A stretch of 64,000 bases of DNA from CAMEON01 sp045531965. GTDB lineage: Bacteria > Bacillota > Clostridia > Oscillospirales > CAG-272. Positions within the stretch are counted from its first letter, which is position 1. Each line of letters begins with the position of its first letter. The translations under genes and the position numbers were made by a program. Of this stretch, positions 50,037 through 58,747 are shown in pieces. The notes beneath the pieces were generated by a model that made no database searches, was not told the DNA's origin, and saw nothing but the letters and a program-made list of their open reading frames with translations. The stretch covers positions 3,289 to 67,288 of the forward strand of contig JAZSFA010000071.1 in assembly GCA_045531965.1 (NCBI GenBank), in the 5' to 3' direction.

Positions 50037-52907
50037 TCATTTCTTCTTTTTGATTAGTGAGGGCAAGGCGATGATGGTATAAGCGCAAAGACCCAGCACT
50101 GCGCCTGTGACCACAATCATGATTTTGAGACGAGTAGAGTAGACATAGGTTTGAGGATCGTCCTTGGTGTTGGGAGCTGGCTCTGTCTCGCTGATGTGGG
50201 GGATGCTCTCCTCGGGGGTCGTGTCGGGGGTGGTTTCTTGCTCAGGACGCTCCATACCGGGCAGAGGCTCGGACTCCTTGCGTGCAGGCTCACTGCCGCC
50301 ATCAGCCGTCAGAAGAATGTAAGTATCGGTGGTCACAGCATCAGCACCCTGCCCCTCGGGGCAAACATACAGGTAAGCGTAACGGTCATTGGGGGCAGTG
50401 TCACCCAAATCCATAAATTCCATGACTTCGCCGTTCTGAGTCGAGTTGTCCGCCCATTTGAAACTGAAGGTAGTTGCAGTACCCTTTACACCGATGGCAG
50501 ACTTGGCAAGACGAATGACCATTTGATTGCCGTCCACGGTGTAGAGTGCCTGACCGACATGACGACCCGCCCAGCCGTCAGCAAGGGTTTCCAAGGAGAC
50601 ATAGTGACTGTCTCTTGCGCGGTTGAGGGCGAAATCAAAGCCTTCCCAGCCCGTGGTGTGGTCATTGTCGATATCAACATACAGGTTCATCCAAGCAGAG
50701 CTATCGTCTACGATCACGTCCTCGGCGGTCTCGACCATAAAGTAAAGATACTGTGCGTCCTGGGATACCTTAGCAGAAACGAGATCGTTCCGTCCTGTAC
50801 TGTTGACGTAGGTCAGGTTGTTGAAGAAGCCTGCCTCACTTCTCCAAGCGGTATCGCCCTTGTTGTCGCCATAGGCAGGGGTGACGGTCTCCCAGAGGGC
50901 GGCGTTACCCAGCGTAATGGAGGTTTGACCACCTGCCTCCGTGACCTTGCCCAAGCCCTTGAACTCTCGAATATAGGAGGCCATCTGGTAGTAGAAATTG
51001 TCACCAAAACCCACGGTGCCGCCATCGCGCAGACGCATAGGCTCGGCATCACGAGAGTATTCGGTATTGAACTGATCTACGAACTGATAACCGGGATCCG
51101 GGATGCCTGCGAAGGTCTCATAACCGCTACTGGAATGGTTTAGACCTGCAATCCACTCGTTCCAGCCTGTGATCACGACTATGTCGGGATCGTAGTGCTT
51201 GACAGCTTCAAACTGGAAAGCAAAGCCAAGTCCTGCGCCTGAATCTAAGGAGAAACCGAAGTCCTCGTTTGAAATTTCGGGGAACTGAGTATTGAGGTAA
51301 GAACGACCTTTGCTGGTGGTGGGATGATGACCCACGCAAAGGGCAAGCTGCTCGAAATTGCCATTGATGTCACGGCCCGGACCGCCGTTGTAGTAGCGGA
51401 AGCTATTGTTGATCCGGCGGTATTCTTGGAGCCAGTTCCAACTGCCATCCTGATCTTTCCATGCCCAGCAGTCACGGACGGTGAAGGTGTCGTGGATCCA
51501 GTTTTCCAGCTCGCCTGCATTTTGTACTGCGCTACAGAGGGTCAGAGGTTTGCCTTGGTATTGATAAAAGAGCTCACCGTACTTATCAAATCCCTCCTCA
51601 GAGTAGATACTGCCTCGGAGAGCGCCCATGACAGCGCCGTAAGAGCCCGCGCTGAACACACAGATATCGGGAGTACTGCCGCCTTTCTCGCGAATGGCAA
51701 GCCAAGTATCGAGAAGTGTTGTCAGCCCCTCAGGATAGTAGGCACCGTTGGTGAAATCAAGGAAAATGAAATCCACGCCTGCGGCTTCCAGCTGATAAGC
51801 GTGCTTGCGGAAGACCCATTCGTCGGTGTTCTTATAGTAGCCAAAATAGGGCTCGCTCCAGAAGTAGGAGCCGCTGTTCTCTGTATTGGACAGATGGGAT
51901 TTCAGCCCGTCCAGACCGCTGTCAAGGAAGATTTTGGTGTTATCCTTGATGAACTCGCTGTCATCACCTGTCTGGCAGAGGAAGTAGAAGAGACCTACCT
52001 GCTTTTCTTCACGCACCTCCACGTTTGTGGGGGTGGTGCGGTCTCGGTCGTCGGTAGCCACCCAAGTGGTATAATCGATCTCGGAGGTGACACGCTCACC
52101 GTCGGTGCGGGTCAGGGTACTGTGGGTAAAGGACAAATTATCCAGCGTACCCTCCATGCTGTCGGCGTGGAGGGTGAAATAGCCGGCGGCTCTTACAGCG
52201 GTGCTGTCGATCGAACCCATGGTGTTGTTCTCAGCGGTTAACACCGCGAGCGCGCCATCATAGGCGTCATAGGTAACGATGCAGATCAAGGTGTCACCGT
52301 TATAGACCTTGATGTTCTCCACGTTGTCCTTGAAGGTCAGTTTGCCCATAGAAGTTACACCGTCCATGCTGACGGTGGTGGAGAAGCCGCTTTCGGGCTC
52401 AGTAACCGTCACGTTGCCTGTGCCGTCAAAGATAAACCAAATACCCCTGTGATCAGGAGAGGTGGCACTGCGTGAAAGGCGGAGTCCTACCGACAGTTTG
52501 CCGCCTGTGACGTTAGCATCCACGGACATCTCGCCGCCCTTGATGCCGTAATCGTCACCAAGGAAGATGGCAGAACCGAAGGAGAAAGTTTTGCCTTCCG
52601 CGCAGGACAGGGTCTTGCCATCGAAGATCATGTTTGTACGTAGAGAGGCGGTGGCAAGGTTTTCATCGCGGGAGTAGTCGGTGATCTCTGTTTTGGTAAA
52701 ATCGTAGGTCAGGGTCTGTGTGTCTGTTTCGATCCAATGATAGTTTCTGCCATCGTGGGTGATACTCACAGCGGGTAGACTGACTGAGGGATCTCCTGCG
52801 CCGGCAGAGGGCAGAAGCGCTATACTCGATGCTGTCAAAAGCAGGGAAAGCATCAGCGCACCGCAGACGAGCTTTACCCTCGGCTTTCTATGGATGGTGT
52901 GCTTCAT
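50037..52907 (-). CDS. Membrane-anchored GH71/GH99-like glycanase with DOMON/CBM9-like domain
   Basis: A 956-residue exported protein. The signal peptide (about 1-37) precedes a LamG-like beta-sandwich (about 40-270). A TIM-barrel-like domain (about 300-660) begins GLFYFLCQTGDD and includes AAGVDFIFLDFTNGA and ITGWNEWIAGLN. The WNEW pattern recalls GH71/GH99 and related families. A CBM9/DOMON-like module (about 700-860, YLYFMVETAEDVIVDDSSAW) is followed by a Glu/Pro/Thr linker and a C-terminal helix ending in KKKK. It likely acts on an extracellular polysaccharide while staying membrane-bound. The ribosome site is weak (GTGAG), and it begins seven bases after the preceding gene, so it is probably translated by coupling. 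Confidence 0.72.
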   Translation of the reverse strand: MKHTIHRKPRVKLVCGALMLSLLLTASSIALLPSAGAGDPSVSLPAVSITHDGRNYHWIETDTQTLTYDFTKTEITDYSRDENLATASLRTNMIFDGKTLSCAEGKTFSFGSAIFLGDDYGIKGGEMSVDANVTGGKLSVGLRLSRSATSPDHRGIWFIFDGTGNVTVTEPESGFSTTVSMDGVTSMGKLTFKDNVENIKVYNGDTLICIVTYDAYDGALAVLTAENNTMGSIDSTAVRAAGYFTLHADSMEGTLDNLSFTHSTLTRTDGERVTSEIDYTTWVATDDRDRTTPTNVEVREEKQVGLFYFLCQTGDDSEFIKDNTKIFLDSGLDGLKSHLSNTENSGSYFWSEPYFGYYKNTDEWVFRKHAYQLEAAGVDFIFLDFTNGAYYPEGLTTLLDTWLAIREKGGSTPDICVFSAGSYGAVMGALRGSIYSEEGFDKYGELFYQYQGKPLTLCSAVQNAGELENWIHDTFTVRDCWAWKDQDGSWNWLQEYRRINNSFRYYNGGPGRDINGNFEQLALCVGHHPTTSKGRSYLNTQFPEISNEDFGFSLDSGAGLGFAFQFEAVKHYDPDIVVITGWNEWIAGLNHSSSGYETFAGIPDPGYQFVDQFNTEYSRDAEPMRLRDGGTVGFGDNFYYQMASYIREFKGLGKVTEAGGQTSITLGNAALWETVTPAYGDNKGDTAWRSEAGFFNNLTYVNSTGRNDLVSAKVSQDAQYLYFMVETAEDVIVDDSSAWMNLYVDIDNDHTTGWEGFDFALNRARDSHYVSLETLADGWAGRHVGQALYTVDGNQMVIRLAKSAIGVKGTATTFSFKWADNSTQNGEVMEFMDLGDTAPNDRYAYLYVCPEGQGADAVTTDTYILLTADGGSEPARKESEPLPGMERPEQETTPDTTPEESIPHISETEPAPNTKDDPQTYVYSTRLKIMIVVTGAVLGLCAYTIIALPSLIKKKK

Positions 52908-52914
52908 AACGCAC

Positions 52915-54027
52915 TCACTTTCTCACCTTGACGGTGACGTAGCCTGCGGTGATACCCACGGCGACCAACATGACGGCAATGAGGATCCAGACAGCCAAGG
53001 AGTCGTTTATCACCTGTGGACCGGGCGTGACGGTAGGTGTGGTTTCGCCTTGAGTTCCAATGAATTCTTCAATGGTGGATTCGGCATCGGTCTGCTTTTC
53101 GGTGGGCGCTTCAGTAGGCGCGTCTGTGGGCGCTTCAGTAGGTGCTTCTGTGGGAGCCTCGGTAGGGGCTTCGGTTTCGACATGGGAAGTGTCACCCATG
53201 ATCTTTACGTTATCCACAACAATGTTTGCCACGCGGGTAGCCCAGCCTATGGTAGAACCGTTGACCATGACCAAGGTGTCGTTATAGGAGGCAAGTTCGG
53301 TGCCATCAGCGGCGTATAAAGTGGCATTGTCAAAACAGACTTCGCTGATGCCCAACTTGCCATAGCTTTTGCCGGGATTGGAGAAGAAAATTTTGCACAT
53401 AAGGGTGTCAGCTACGTAAACGGCGATCTCATCTGTACCGTTATCCTCTACGCGTAGGTTTACGTATTTACCGCTGTTAAAGGATACGCCCGCGGGGGGA
53501 TTGAACCAATAAGTGTTGTTTTTCACCTTTTCCGGCTGGGTTTCGTCATAGGTTTTGACGTTGATGCCCAAACCGTTACTGTTGGGATAGATCAGAAGAC
53601 CGCTTCTGTTGATGGAGTTATCTGCGTCTCCGTCAGCTTCATAATAAGCAGCATTGTTCTTGGGGGTACGGACAAAAAAGCCGGCTTGCACCTTGCCTTG
53701 GGATTCCAGCACATCTACTGAGAAGGTGTACGCACCCTGAACGGGCTTTTTGGTGGCGATCTGAGTAAACACGTGGGACATGAGGTTCAGGTTGCCCGAG
53801 GTGTCCTCTTGAACTCTGATGAAGCCGTCACCGATGGTTTGCGCGTCCACTTCAAAAAACTCGGGCATAAGCGTGGACTTACCGTCCACATCTGCCTCGT
53901 ATTCATCGAAATTTTCTTCAAATAATATGACCATATCGGAGGCATCAGCGGCGGATATGCCCAACATAGATATACAGCCAAGCAAGAGACAAGCAGTCAA
54001 AATAAGAACAGGAAGCTTTCTTTTCAT
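52915..54027 (-). CDS. Membrane-anchored beta-sandwich surface protein
   Basis: A 370-residue exported protein. The signal peptide runs to about residue 27 (ISAADAS); an LLLGC segment within it could be a lipobox, so a lipoprotein form is possible. A beta-sandwich of about 240 residues, LamG/DUF1080-like, follows, then a TEAP-rich stalk (about 280-320) and a C-terminal membrane helix. No catalytic motif is visible, so it may bind sugar for its neighbour. AAAGGAG precedes the ATG. It is coupled to the GH71/99-like gene and belongs to the glycan cluster with GH4 and GH78 genes upstream. Confidence 0.78.
   Translation of the reverse strand: MKRKLPVLILTACLLLGCISMLGISAADASDMVILFEENFDEYEADVDGKSTLMPEFFEVDAQTIGDGFIRVQEDTSGNLNLMSHVFTQIATKKPVQGAYTFSVDVLESQGKVQAGFFVRTPKNNAAYYEADGDADNSINRSGLLIYPNSNGLGINVKTYDETQPEKVKNNTYWFNPPAGVSFNSGKYVNLRVEDNGTDEIAVYVADTLMCKIFFSNPGKSYGKLGISEVCFDNATLYAADGTELASYNDTLVMVNGSTIGWATRVANIVVDNVKIMGDTSHVETEAPTEAPTEAPTEAPTDAPTEAPTEKQTDAESTIEEFIGTQGETTPTVTPGPQVINDSLAVWILIAVMLVAVGITAGYVTVKVRK
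53100..53175 (-). repeat. 12-base tandem coding repeats (TEAP stalk)
   Basis: Six to seven near-identical 12-base units, each encoding Thr-Glu-Ala-Pro or Thr-Asp-Ala-Pro on the minus strand. Tandem units like these expand and contract easily. Confidence 0.85.
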
Positions 54028-54044
54028 GGGAAACTCCTTTCAAT

Positions 54045-54080
54045 AAAAAAGCCCGCGGTGTGCATTAGGAACCTTCGGGC
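54045..54080 (-). terminator. Terminator-like hairpin in leader of the surface protein gene
   Basis: On the minus strand GCCCG (54080-54076) pairs with CGGGC (54055-54051), with GG/CC further in, and six T follow at 54050-54045. It sits 18 bases before the start codon at 54027 and after the GH4 gene, so it could end the GH4 message or attenuate the surface-protein operon. Confidence 0.6.
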
Positions 54081-54130
54081 GTGAAAAAATATGGGAAAGG
54101 GGCAAAAACTTCGGTGGCATAGCATGACTT

Positions 54131-54182
54131 GTTGTTGTTAAAAAGCTTGAGTTGGGGAACTTCATTTAAGAAGTTCCCCAAA
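54131..54182 (-). repeat. Dispersed palindromic repeat, copy G
   Basis: TGGGGAACTTC (54153-54163) pairs with GAAGTTCCCCA (54170-54180), with a diverged tail in reverse orientation (TTGTTGTTAAAAAGCTTGAG). It lies directly after the GH4 stop codon. Confidence 0.75.
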
Positions 54183-54189
54183 ATCGTAA

Positions 54190-55509
54190 TCAGAAAATGG
54201 GATATCCGGCTTTCTCGTGTGCCTCGATCAGCTCGTCGCACATAGCAACGATCTCGTCGGTCGACAGTTCGGCGCCTGTGTGAGGCTCCATCATGGCAGC
54301 CTGATACAGGGTCTCGCGCTTACCCGTGTGAGCGGCCTCGATGGTTAACATCTGGGGGTAGATGTTGGAGGCGTTCATGGCGGCAAGCTGGAGGGGCAGC
54401 TCGCCCACGTGGGTGGGGGTGATGCCGTTGTTGTCCACAAGGCAGGGAACCTCAACGCAAGCGTCCCAGGGCAGGTTGGAGATGCAACCGTGGTTCAGCA
54501 CGTTACCGCCGATCTTGTAGGGCGTGTTGGTGACGATAGCTTCCATGATATGAGAAGCGTATTCCAGGGAGCGGGTGTGCTGGACGTTGCCACCTGCCAT
54601 CAGCTCTTCCTTCTGCTTTTGCCAGCCTGCAATCTGGTTCACACAACGGCGAGGATACTCGTCTAGCGGGATGTTGAATTTTTCGATCAGGTCGGGACGG
54701 TTGGGCTTAATATAGAAAGCATTGTACTCGGCATTGTGCTCCGAGCTTTCTGTACAGTAATAACCGAGCTTATCAATGTAGTCGAAACGCACCATATCGT
54801 TGTGCTTTTCGGTGGCGTTCTTCTCCTTAGCGCGGCGTCGGATCTCGGGATAAAGGTCGTTGCCGTTCTTGTCCTTGATCTCAAGGAGCCAAGCCATATG
54901 GTTAATACCTGCGATCTTGGACTGGGAGCCCTCGATCAGCTCGGGCATACCCACACCGTGAAGGATGGCGGGGACGCAGACCTGTACGCTGTGGCAAAGA
55001 CCGACGGTCTTGATGCCGGTGTGTCTCTGCATATAGCCGGCAAGGATCGCCATGGGGTTGGTATAGTTAAGGAACCATGCGTCGGGACAGACCTCTTCCA
55101 TGTCACGGGCGAAACCCTTGAGGACATGGATGGTTCTCATACCGCGCATGATACCGCCGATGCCCAAAGTGTCGGCGATGGTCTGACGGAGACCATACTT
55201 CTTGGGGATCTCAAAGTCAATAATGGTACAAGGATCGTAGAGACCTACCTGGATGGCGTCTACTACGAAGTTGGCGCCACGAAGAGCTTCTTTACGCTGT
55301 TCCACGCCAAGATACTTCTTGACGGTCGCGCGTCCCTGGTTGATGGAGTTGTTCATGGCGGTGATGAGGAGGTAAGACTCCTCGAGTCTCGCGGGATCAA
55401 TGTCATACAACGCAATCTCTACGTCGTGGAACGCGGGGCAAAGCATGGTGTCGCCGAGGACGTTCTTGGAAAAAACGGTGCTACCTGCACCCATGAAGGT
55501 TACTTTCAT
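54190..55509 (-). CDS. GH4 family alpha-galactosidase-like glycosidase
   Basis: A 439-residue cytoplasmic NAD- and metal-dependent glycosidase of GH4. The N-terminal nucleotide motif is TFMGAGSTVFSKN. NYTNPMAIL provides the metal site, and VGLCHSVQ contains the ligand Cys-His, with the HSVQ sequence typical of the MelA-like alpha-galactosidase branch rather than the phospho-beta-glycosidase branch. Alpha-glucuronidase members of GH4 cannot be fully excluded. AAAAGGAGT precedes the ATG. It is 64 bases downstream of the GH78 gene and probably on the same message. Confidence 0.9.
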   Translation of the reverse strand: MKVTFMGAGSTVFSKNVLGDTMLCPAFHDVEIALYDIDPARLEESYLLITAMNNSINQGRATVKKYLGVEQRKEALRGANFVVDAIQVGLYDPCTIIDFEIPKKYGLRQTIADTLGIGGIMRGMRTIHVLKGFARDMEEVCPDAWFLNYTNPMAILAGYMQRHTGIKTVGLCHSVQVCVPAILHGVGMPELIEGSQSKIAGINHMAWLLEIKDKNGNDLYPEIRRRAKEKNATEKHNDMVRFDYIDKLGYYCTESSEHNAEYNAFYIKPNRPDLIEKFNIPLDEYPRRCVNQIAGWQKQKEELMAGGNVQHTRSLEYASHIMEAIVTNTPYKIGGNVLNHGCISNLPWDACVEVPCLVDNNGITPTHVGELPLQLAAMNASNIYPQMLTIEAAHTGKRETLYQAAMMEPHTGAELSTDEIVAMCDELIEAHEKAGYPIF

Positions 55510-55573
55510 GATGGACTCCTTTTCGTTTATGATTTTTAACGGGTCAACAGGGCAGTACCCTTGTATTTTTCCC

Positions 55574-57268
55574 TTATCTTACAATCTCAATGCCTTGAGG
55601 TGCTTCGATATTCACTACGGTCTTGCCCTCGGTATCCTTGAATGCCCAAACCTTGATTTCACCCTTGGGGGTGGGATAGGTGCCCTTGGCCCAATCCAGC
55701 CAAGCCAGGTCGGGCTTGACCTCGTACTTACCGGGAGCCAAATTCTTCACGCCCAGTACGTAATTGGACAGGTAAGGACAGGGACCGGATGCCCAACCAT
55801 GGCAGAGGGAGTGACGGAACTTGATATAGCAGTAGTTGCCGTAGTCGCCATGGATGTCCACCTTACCCTCGGGAACCACCTCGTCGATGCGACCGGCGTT
55901 CTCCAGCCAGTTGAGGTCAAAGTCCTCCCAGAAGGTGGTCGCACCCATATCCAGCATACCGCCCCAGTATTCCTTCATATCGCGGAGTGCTCCGGCATGA
56001 TCGCCTGCCATGGCTTTGGCGGCGAGGATATAGTAGCCCATGAAGGTGGAGTAGCCGTGGCCGCCGCCGGGAACCAGGATCTTTTCATTGACCTCCTTGG
56101 GGTCGGCAAGACCTGCCAGTACCATGAAGGCGTTGGCCTGCTTGGCGGTCGTGGATTCGGGCTTGTGCGCCTTCATACGCTCGGCAGATGCCTCGCAGAG
56201 GGCAGCGGTCTCATTCTCTCCCAACTCGCGGAGCAGGTAAGCGCCGTTGTCCAGCGCCAGCTTCAGCAGACCCTGGAAGCCCACGTGCTTGGCCACGGGA
56301 TCGTCGTTGGTGGGCCAGTCCAGGAGTCGGCCCTCGGGCAGGGTCTCGCCGCCGTCCTCGTCCACGAAGGAGGCAAGGAGGGTCAGAAGACCGCGGAGGT
56401 AATCTCTCTGCTCCTCAAGGTATGCCTTGTTGCCGAAAGCACGGTACCAGTCGCAGTGGATGAGTAGCCACCAGATGGAGTAGGCAGAGATGCCGTTCAT
56501 CCACGCGCCCACAGGAGTCTCGTCGCGGACTACGTCCAAGGAACGCGGCACGATATCATTGTAGCCGAAGGTGGCTAAAATGGTGTTGACCTCGGTGTGC
56601 ATATCGCCGATCCAAATCAGGCGGTCGCGCTTGATGCCGTCCCACAGGTACTCCTGCATATTGACATGGGCGGTGTAGGCAGCGGTGTTCCAGATGCGGG
56701 TCAGCTTCTCGTCGGAGCACTCGAAGGAGCCCTTATAGTCCAGATCCAAATAGTGGAACACGCCTTGGATCGCTTTGAACGACACTACCGCATCGTCATC
56801 GATCAGCTCGACACAAACGAAGCGTTGACCCGACTCGTTGGTCTCGTTGGCAGAATAAAAGCCCACGTTCATGACGCGATCACGGATGGCATGGTCATTG
56901 GTGGTGTTCTTGACCTTGATGGGGGTCAGCGCCTCCATGACCGACTCACCGGTACGGACGATGATGTTGCAGCGGGCATCGTCGCCGCAACCTTTGGAAC
57001 CTGCGCTCCAAATCATGAGGCGGATAGAGCCGGGGAACTCACAGCCGTAGTCCAGTACCAACTTGGCTTTGGGCTCGCCGGGCTTGTTGATAAGGGTGCA
57101 ACATTCACCCACTCCCAGCGTGATCTGGTTGCTTCTCTCTTGCAGGAGGGACTCGGGATTGTTCACGTTGCCCTCGGTGTAGATCACCCGTTTGGGCGCG
57201 AGGTAGCGGCGGGTTCGGGGGTCGGTAATGTTGCCGTTCAAGGCTTGAAATTTCTCATTTACTTTCAT
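55574..57268 (-). CDS. GH78-like alpha-L-rhamnosidase (short form)
   Basis: A 564-residue cytoplasmic protein. An N-terminal beta-sandwich (about 1-170) ends at FHYLDLDYKGSFECSDEKLTRIWN, which opens the (alpha/alpha)6 domain. The family acid motif appears as LWDGIKRDRLIWIGD, like DGxxRDRxxWxGD in GH78, and FWEDFD plus CHGWASGPCPYLS form the rest of the active site. A short C-terminal beta domain follows. It is about 170 residues shorter than the GH78 protein at 16538 and not a close copy. First gene of the GH78-GH4 cluster, with its own promoter. Confidence 0.85.
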   Translation of the reverse strand: MKVNEKFQALNGNITDPRTRRYLAPKRVIYTEGNVNNPESLLQERSNQITLGVGECCTLINKPGEPKAKLVLDYGCEFPGSIRLMIWSAGSKGCGDDARCNIIVRTGESVMEALTPIKVKNTTNDHAIRDRVMNVGFYSANETNESGQRFVCVELIDDDAVVSFKAIQGVFHYLDLDYKGSFECSDEKLTRIWNTAAYTAHVNMQEYLWDGIKRDRLIWIGDMHTEVNTILATFGYNDIVPRSLDVVRDETPVGAWMNGISAYSIWWLLIHCDWYRAFGNKAYLEEQRDYLRGLLTLLASFVDEDGGETLPEGRLLDWPTNDDPVAKHVGFQGLLKLALDNGAYLLRELGENETAALCEASAERMKAHKPESTTAKQANAFMVLAGLADPKEVNEKILVPGGGHGYSTFMGYYILAAKAMAGDHAGALRDMKEYWGGMLDMGATTFWEDFDLNWLENAGRIDEVVPEGKVDIHGDYGNYCYIKFRHSLCHGWASGPCPYLSNYVLGVKNLAPGKYEVKPDLAWLDWAKGTYPTPKGEIKVWAFKDTEGKTVVNIEAPQGIEIVR

Positions 57269-57351
57269 GATGGGGTCTCCTGTTTTATTGTTTTTGGATT
57301 ATAAAATAACTAACTCGGGGGGTGCGTGCGATGGGAATCGTAACTATGGAT

Positions 57352-57380
57352 AATATACCATATTTTGCTTCTGCTGTCAA
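57352..57380 (-). promoter_or_regulatory. Promoter of the GH78-GH4 glycan cluster
   Basis: On the minus strand TTGACA (57380-57375), a 17-bp spacer and TATATT (57357-57352). It lies back-to-back with the plus-strand promoter at 57476. Confidence 0.85.
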
Positions 57381-57475
57381 TATATTTGTTTAATTTTAAT
57401 ATAAAAGAAGTCCTGTAGCCGGGACAACAAAAAATGAAAAGATATTAAATTGCATCGCTTGACGCGCGCCTGCGG

Positions 57476-57504
57476 TTGACAAATCAAGCTTTTTGTGTTA
57501 TCCT
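57476..57504 (+). promoter_or_regulatory. Promoter of the 57540 gene
   Basis: TTGACA at 57476-57481 and TATCCT at 57499-57504, spacer 17 bp. Confidence 0.75.
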
Positions 57505-57539
57505 ATAGATATCAAGCAACAGACGGAGGTTAAAAGAGA

Positions 57540-58532
57540 ATGAAGCTTTTCAAAAAGGTTTTAAAGAAAGTTGCGCTGATTTTAGCGATCGTATTGGCCG
57601 TGTTGATTGTCCTCGTGCTTCTGATCAAAGCGGGAGAAAGGATTGTTTACAGCGGTTTTTACAGTAGAGCTGAAAAGGAGTTTACCATTCCCGGACTCAA
57701 TGATAACTGCGTACCCCAAGGTTTTGATTATATCGCCGAGAAGGAAGTGTTCCTGATGTGCGGTTATATGTCGGATGATACAGCCTCCCGTGTCTATGTC
57801 ATTGACAAAGATGGTAAGGCAACCTATACTTTGATGAAGGAAGCCGACGGTTCCGACCACACGGGTCATACCGGCGGTGTGTCCCACTTTGACAAATTCC
57901 TGTACGTTACGGATAGCGATGGACTGAACGTGTATGACCTGGAAGATCTTCTCTCGGGCAAGGACGAGCTTGTTGAGATCGGCACGGTTCCCACCTTCCT
58001 GGATCCTGCATGGTGCTATATCCATGAGGAGTATTTGCTTTGTGGATCTTTCTATGAGCCTGGCAGTAGCTATGATACTCCCAAGGATCAGCATTACAAG
58101 ACCCCCGCAGGGGATCAAAACACATCCCTTGTGACAGTATTCCGTTTGGATGCTACCCAGCCCTTGGGCGTTGATCCCACCCCCGTGGCGGCTATCTCCA
58201 CACCCGACCGTGTCCAGGGCTTCTGTGTTACCGATACGGGCGAGGTTGCCTTGTCTACTTCTTGGAGCATCAATTCTTCCATGCTGTATCTCTATGATGC
58301 CGAAAAGCTGACCGCTCAGGGAACGCATACCGTTAATGGGGTGGAAGTGCCGCTGGTCTATATGGACAGCGCGTCTCTGACCCGCACCGTCAAGGCACCG
58401 CCCATGGCAGAGGGTATCCTTTGCATCGACGGCCGTCTGCACGTGCTGAATGAGTCTGCTTGCAACAAGTATATCTTTGGTAAGCTGCTCAGCGGTTACG
58501 GGCTGTATAGCTATGATCTGAAGGAAGATTAA
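57540..58532 (+). CDS. Membrane-tethered propeller-like protein, function unknown
   Basis: A 330-residue protein with a strongly hydrophobic N-terminal helix (about residues 9-29) preceded by lysines, then an extracytoplasmic domain with repeated beta units (ASRVYVIDKDGKATY, KFLYVTDSDGLNVYD, MLYLYDAEKL), suggesting a six-bladed propeller. No lipobox or catalytic motif is apparent. It starts after GACGGAGG. It is divergent from the GH78-GH4 cluster and alone on its strand until the repeat at 58534. Confidence 0.72.
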   Translation: MKLFKKVLKKVALILAIVLAVLIVLVLLIKAGERIVYSGFYSRAEKEFTIPGLNDNCVPQGFDYIAEKEVFLMCGYMSDDTASRVYVIDKDGKATYTLMKEADGSDHTGHTGGVSHFDKFLYVTDSDGLNVYDLEDLLSGKDELVEIGTVPTFLDPAWCYIHEEYLLCGSFYEPGSSYDTPKDQHYKTPAGDQNTSLVTVFRLDATQPLGVDPTPVAAISTPDRVQGFCVTDTGEVALSTSWSINSSMLYLYDAEKLTAQGTHTVNGVEVPLVYMDSASLTRTVKAPPMAEGILCIDGRLHVLNESACNKYIFGKLLSGYGLYSYDLKED

Positions 58533-58535
58533 AAC

Positions 58536-58603
58536 ACAAGGGGGAACTTTTTGAAAAAAGTTCCCCCTCTTTGACCCCTCTCAAAAACCTTTGAAAATCA
58601 TTT
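58536..58603 (+). repeat. Dispersed palindromic repeat, copy H
   Basis: AGGGGGAACTTTTT (58539-58552) pairs perfectly with AAAAAGTTCCCCCT (58555-58568), then TTGACCCCTCTCAAAAACC. It directly follows the 57540 gene. Confidence 0.9.
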
Positions 58604-58688
58604 GCTTTGAGTGGGGAATCATATATTTATTTTTTTAGTAAAAACTTTTGAATTTCCGCGCGGGATTTTCCAAAGAAGCCCATATTAA

Positions 58689-58738
58689 AAATTTTTGAAG
58701 GGGTTCGGGGGGACTTTTTATAAAAAGTCCCCCCGAAG
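58689..58738 (-). repeat. Dispersed palindromic repeat, copy I (perfect 34-bp palindrome)
   Basis: TTCGGGGGGACTTTTTA (58704-58720) is followed at once by its exact reverse complement (58721-58737), with no loop bases. The tail (ATTTTTGAAGGGG) lies on the left, so this copy points towards copy H. The 86 bases between H and I hold no gene. Confidence 0.92.
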
Positions 58739-58747
58739 TTATTCTCC

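Noticed and set aside
53100..53175. A short tandem array as a CRISPR candidate
   Set aside because: The units are 12 bases with no spacers and lie in frame in a protein stalk.
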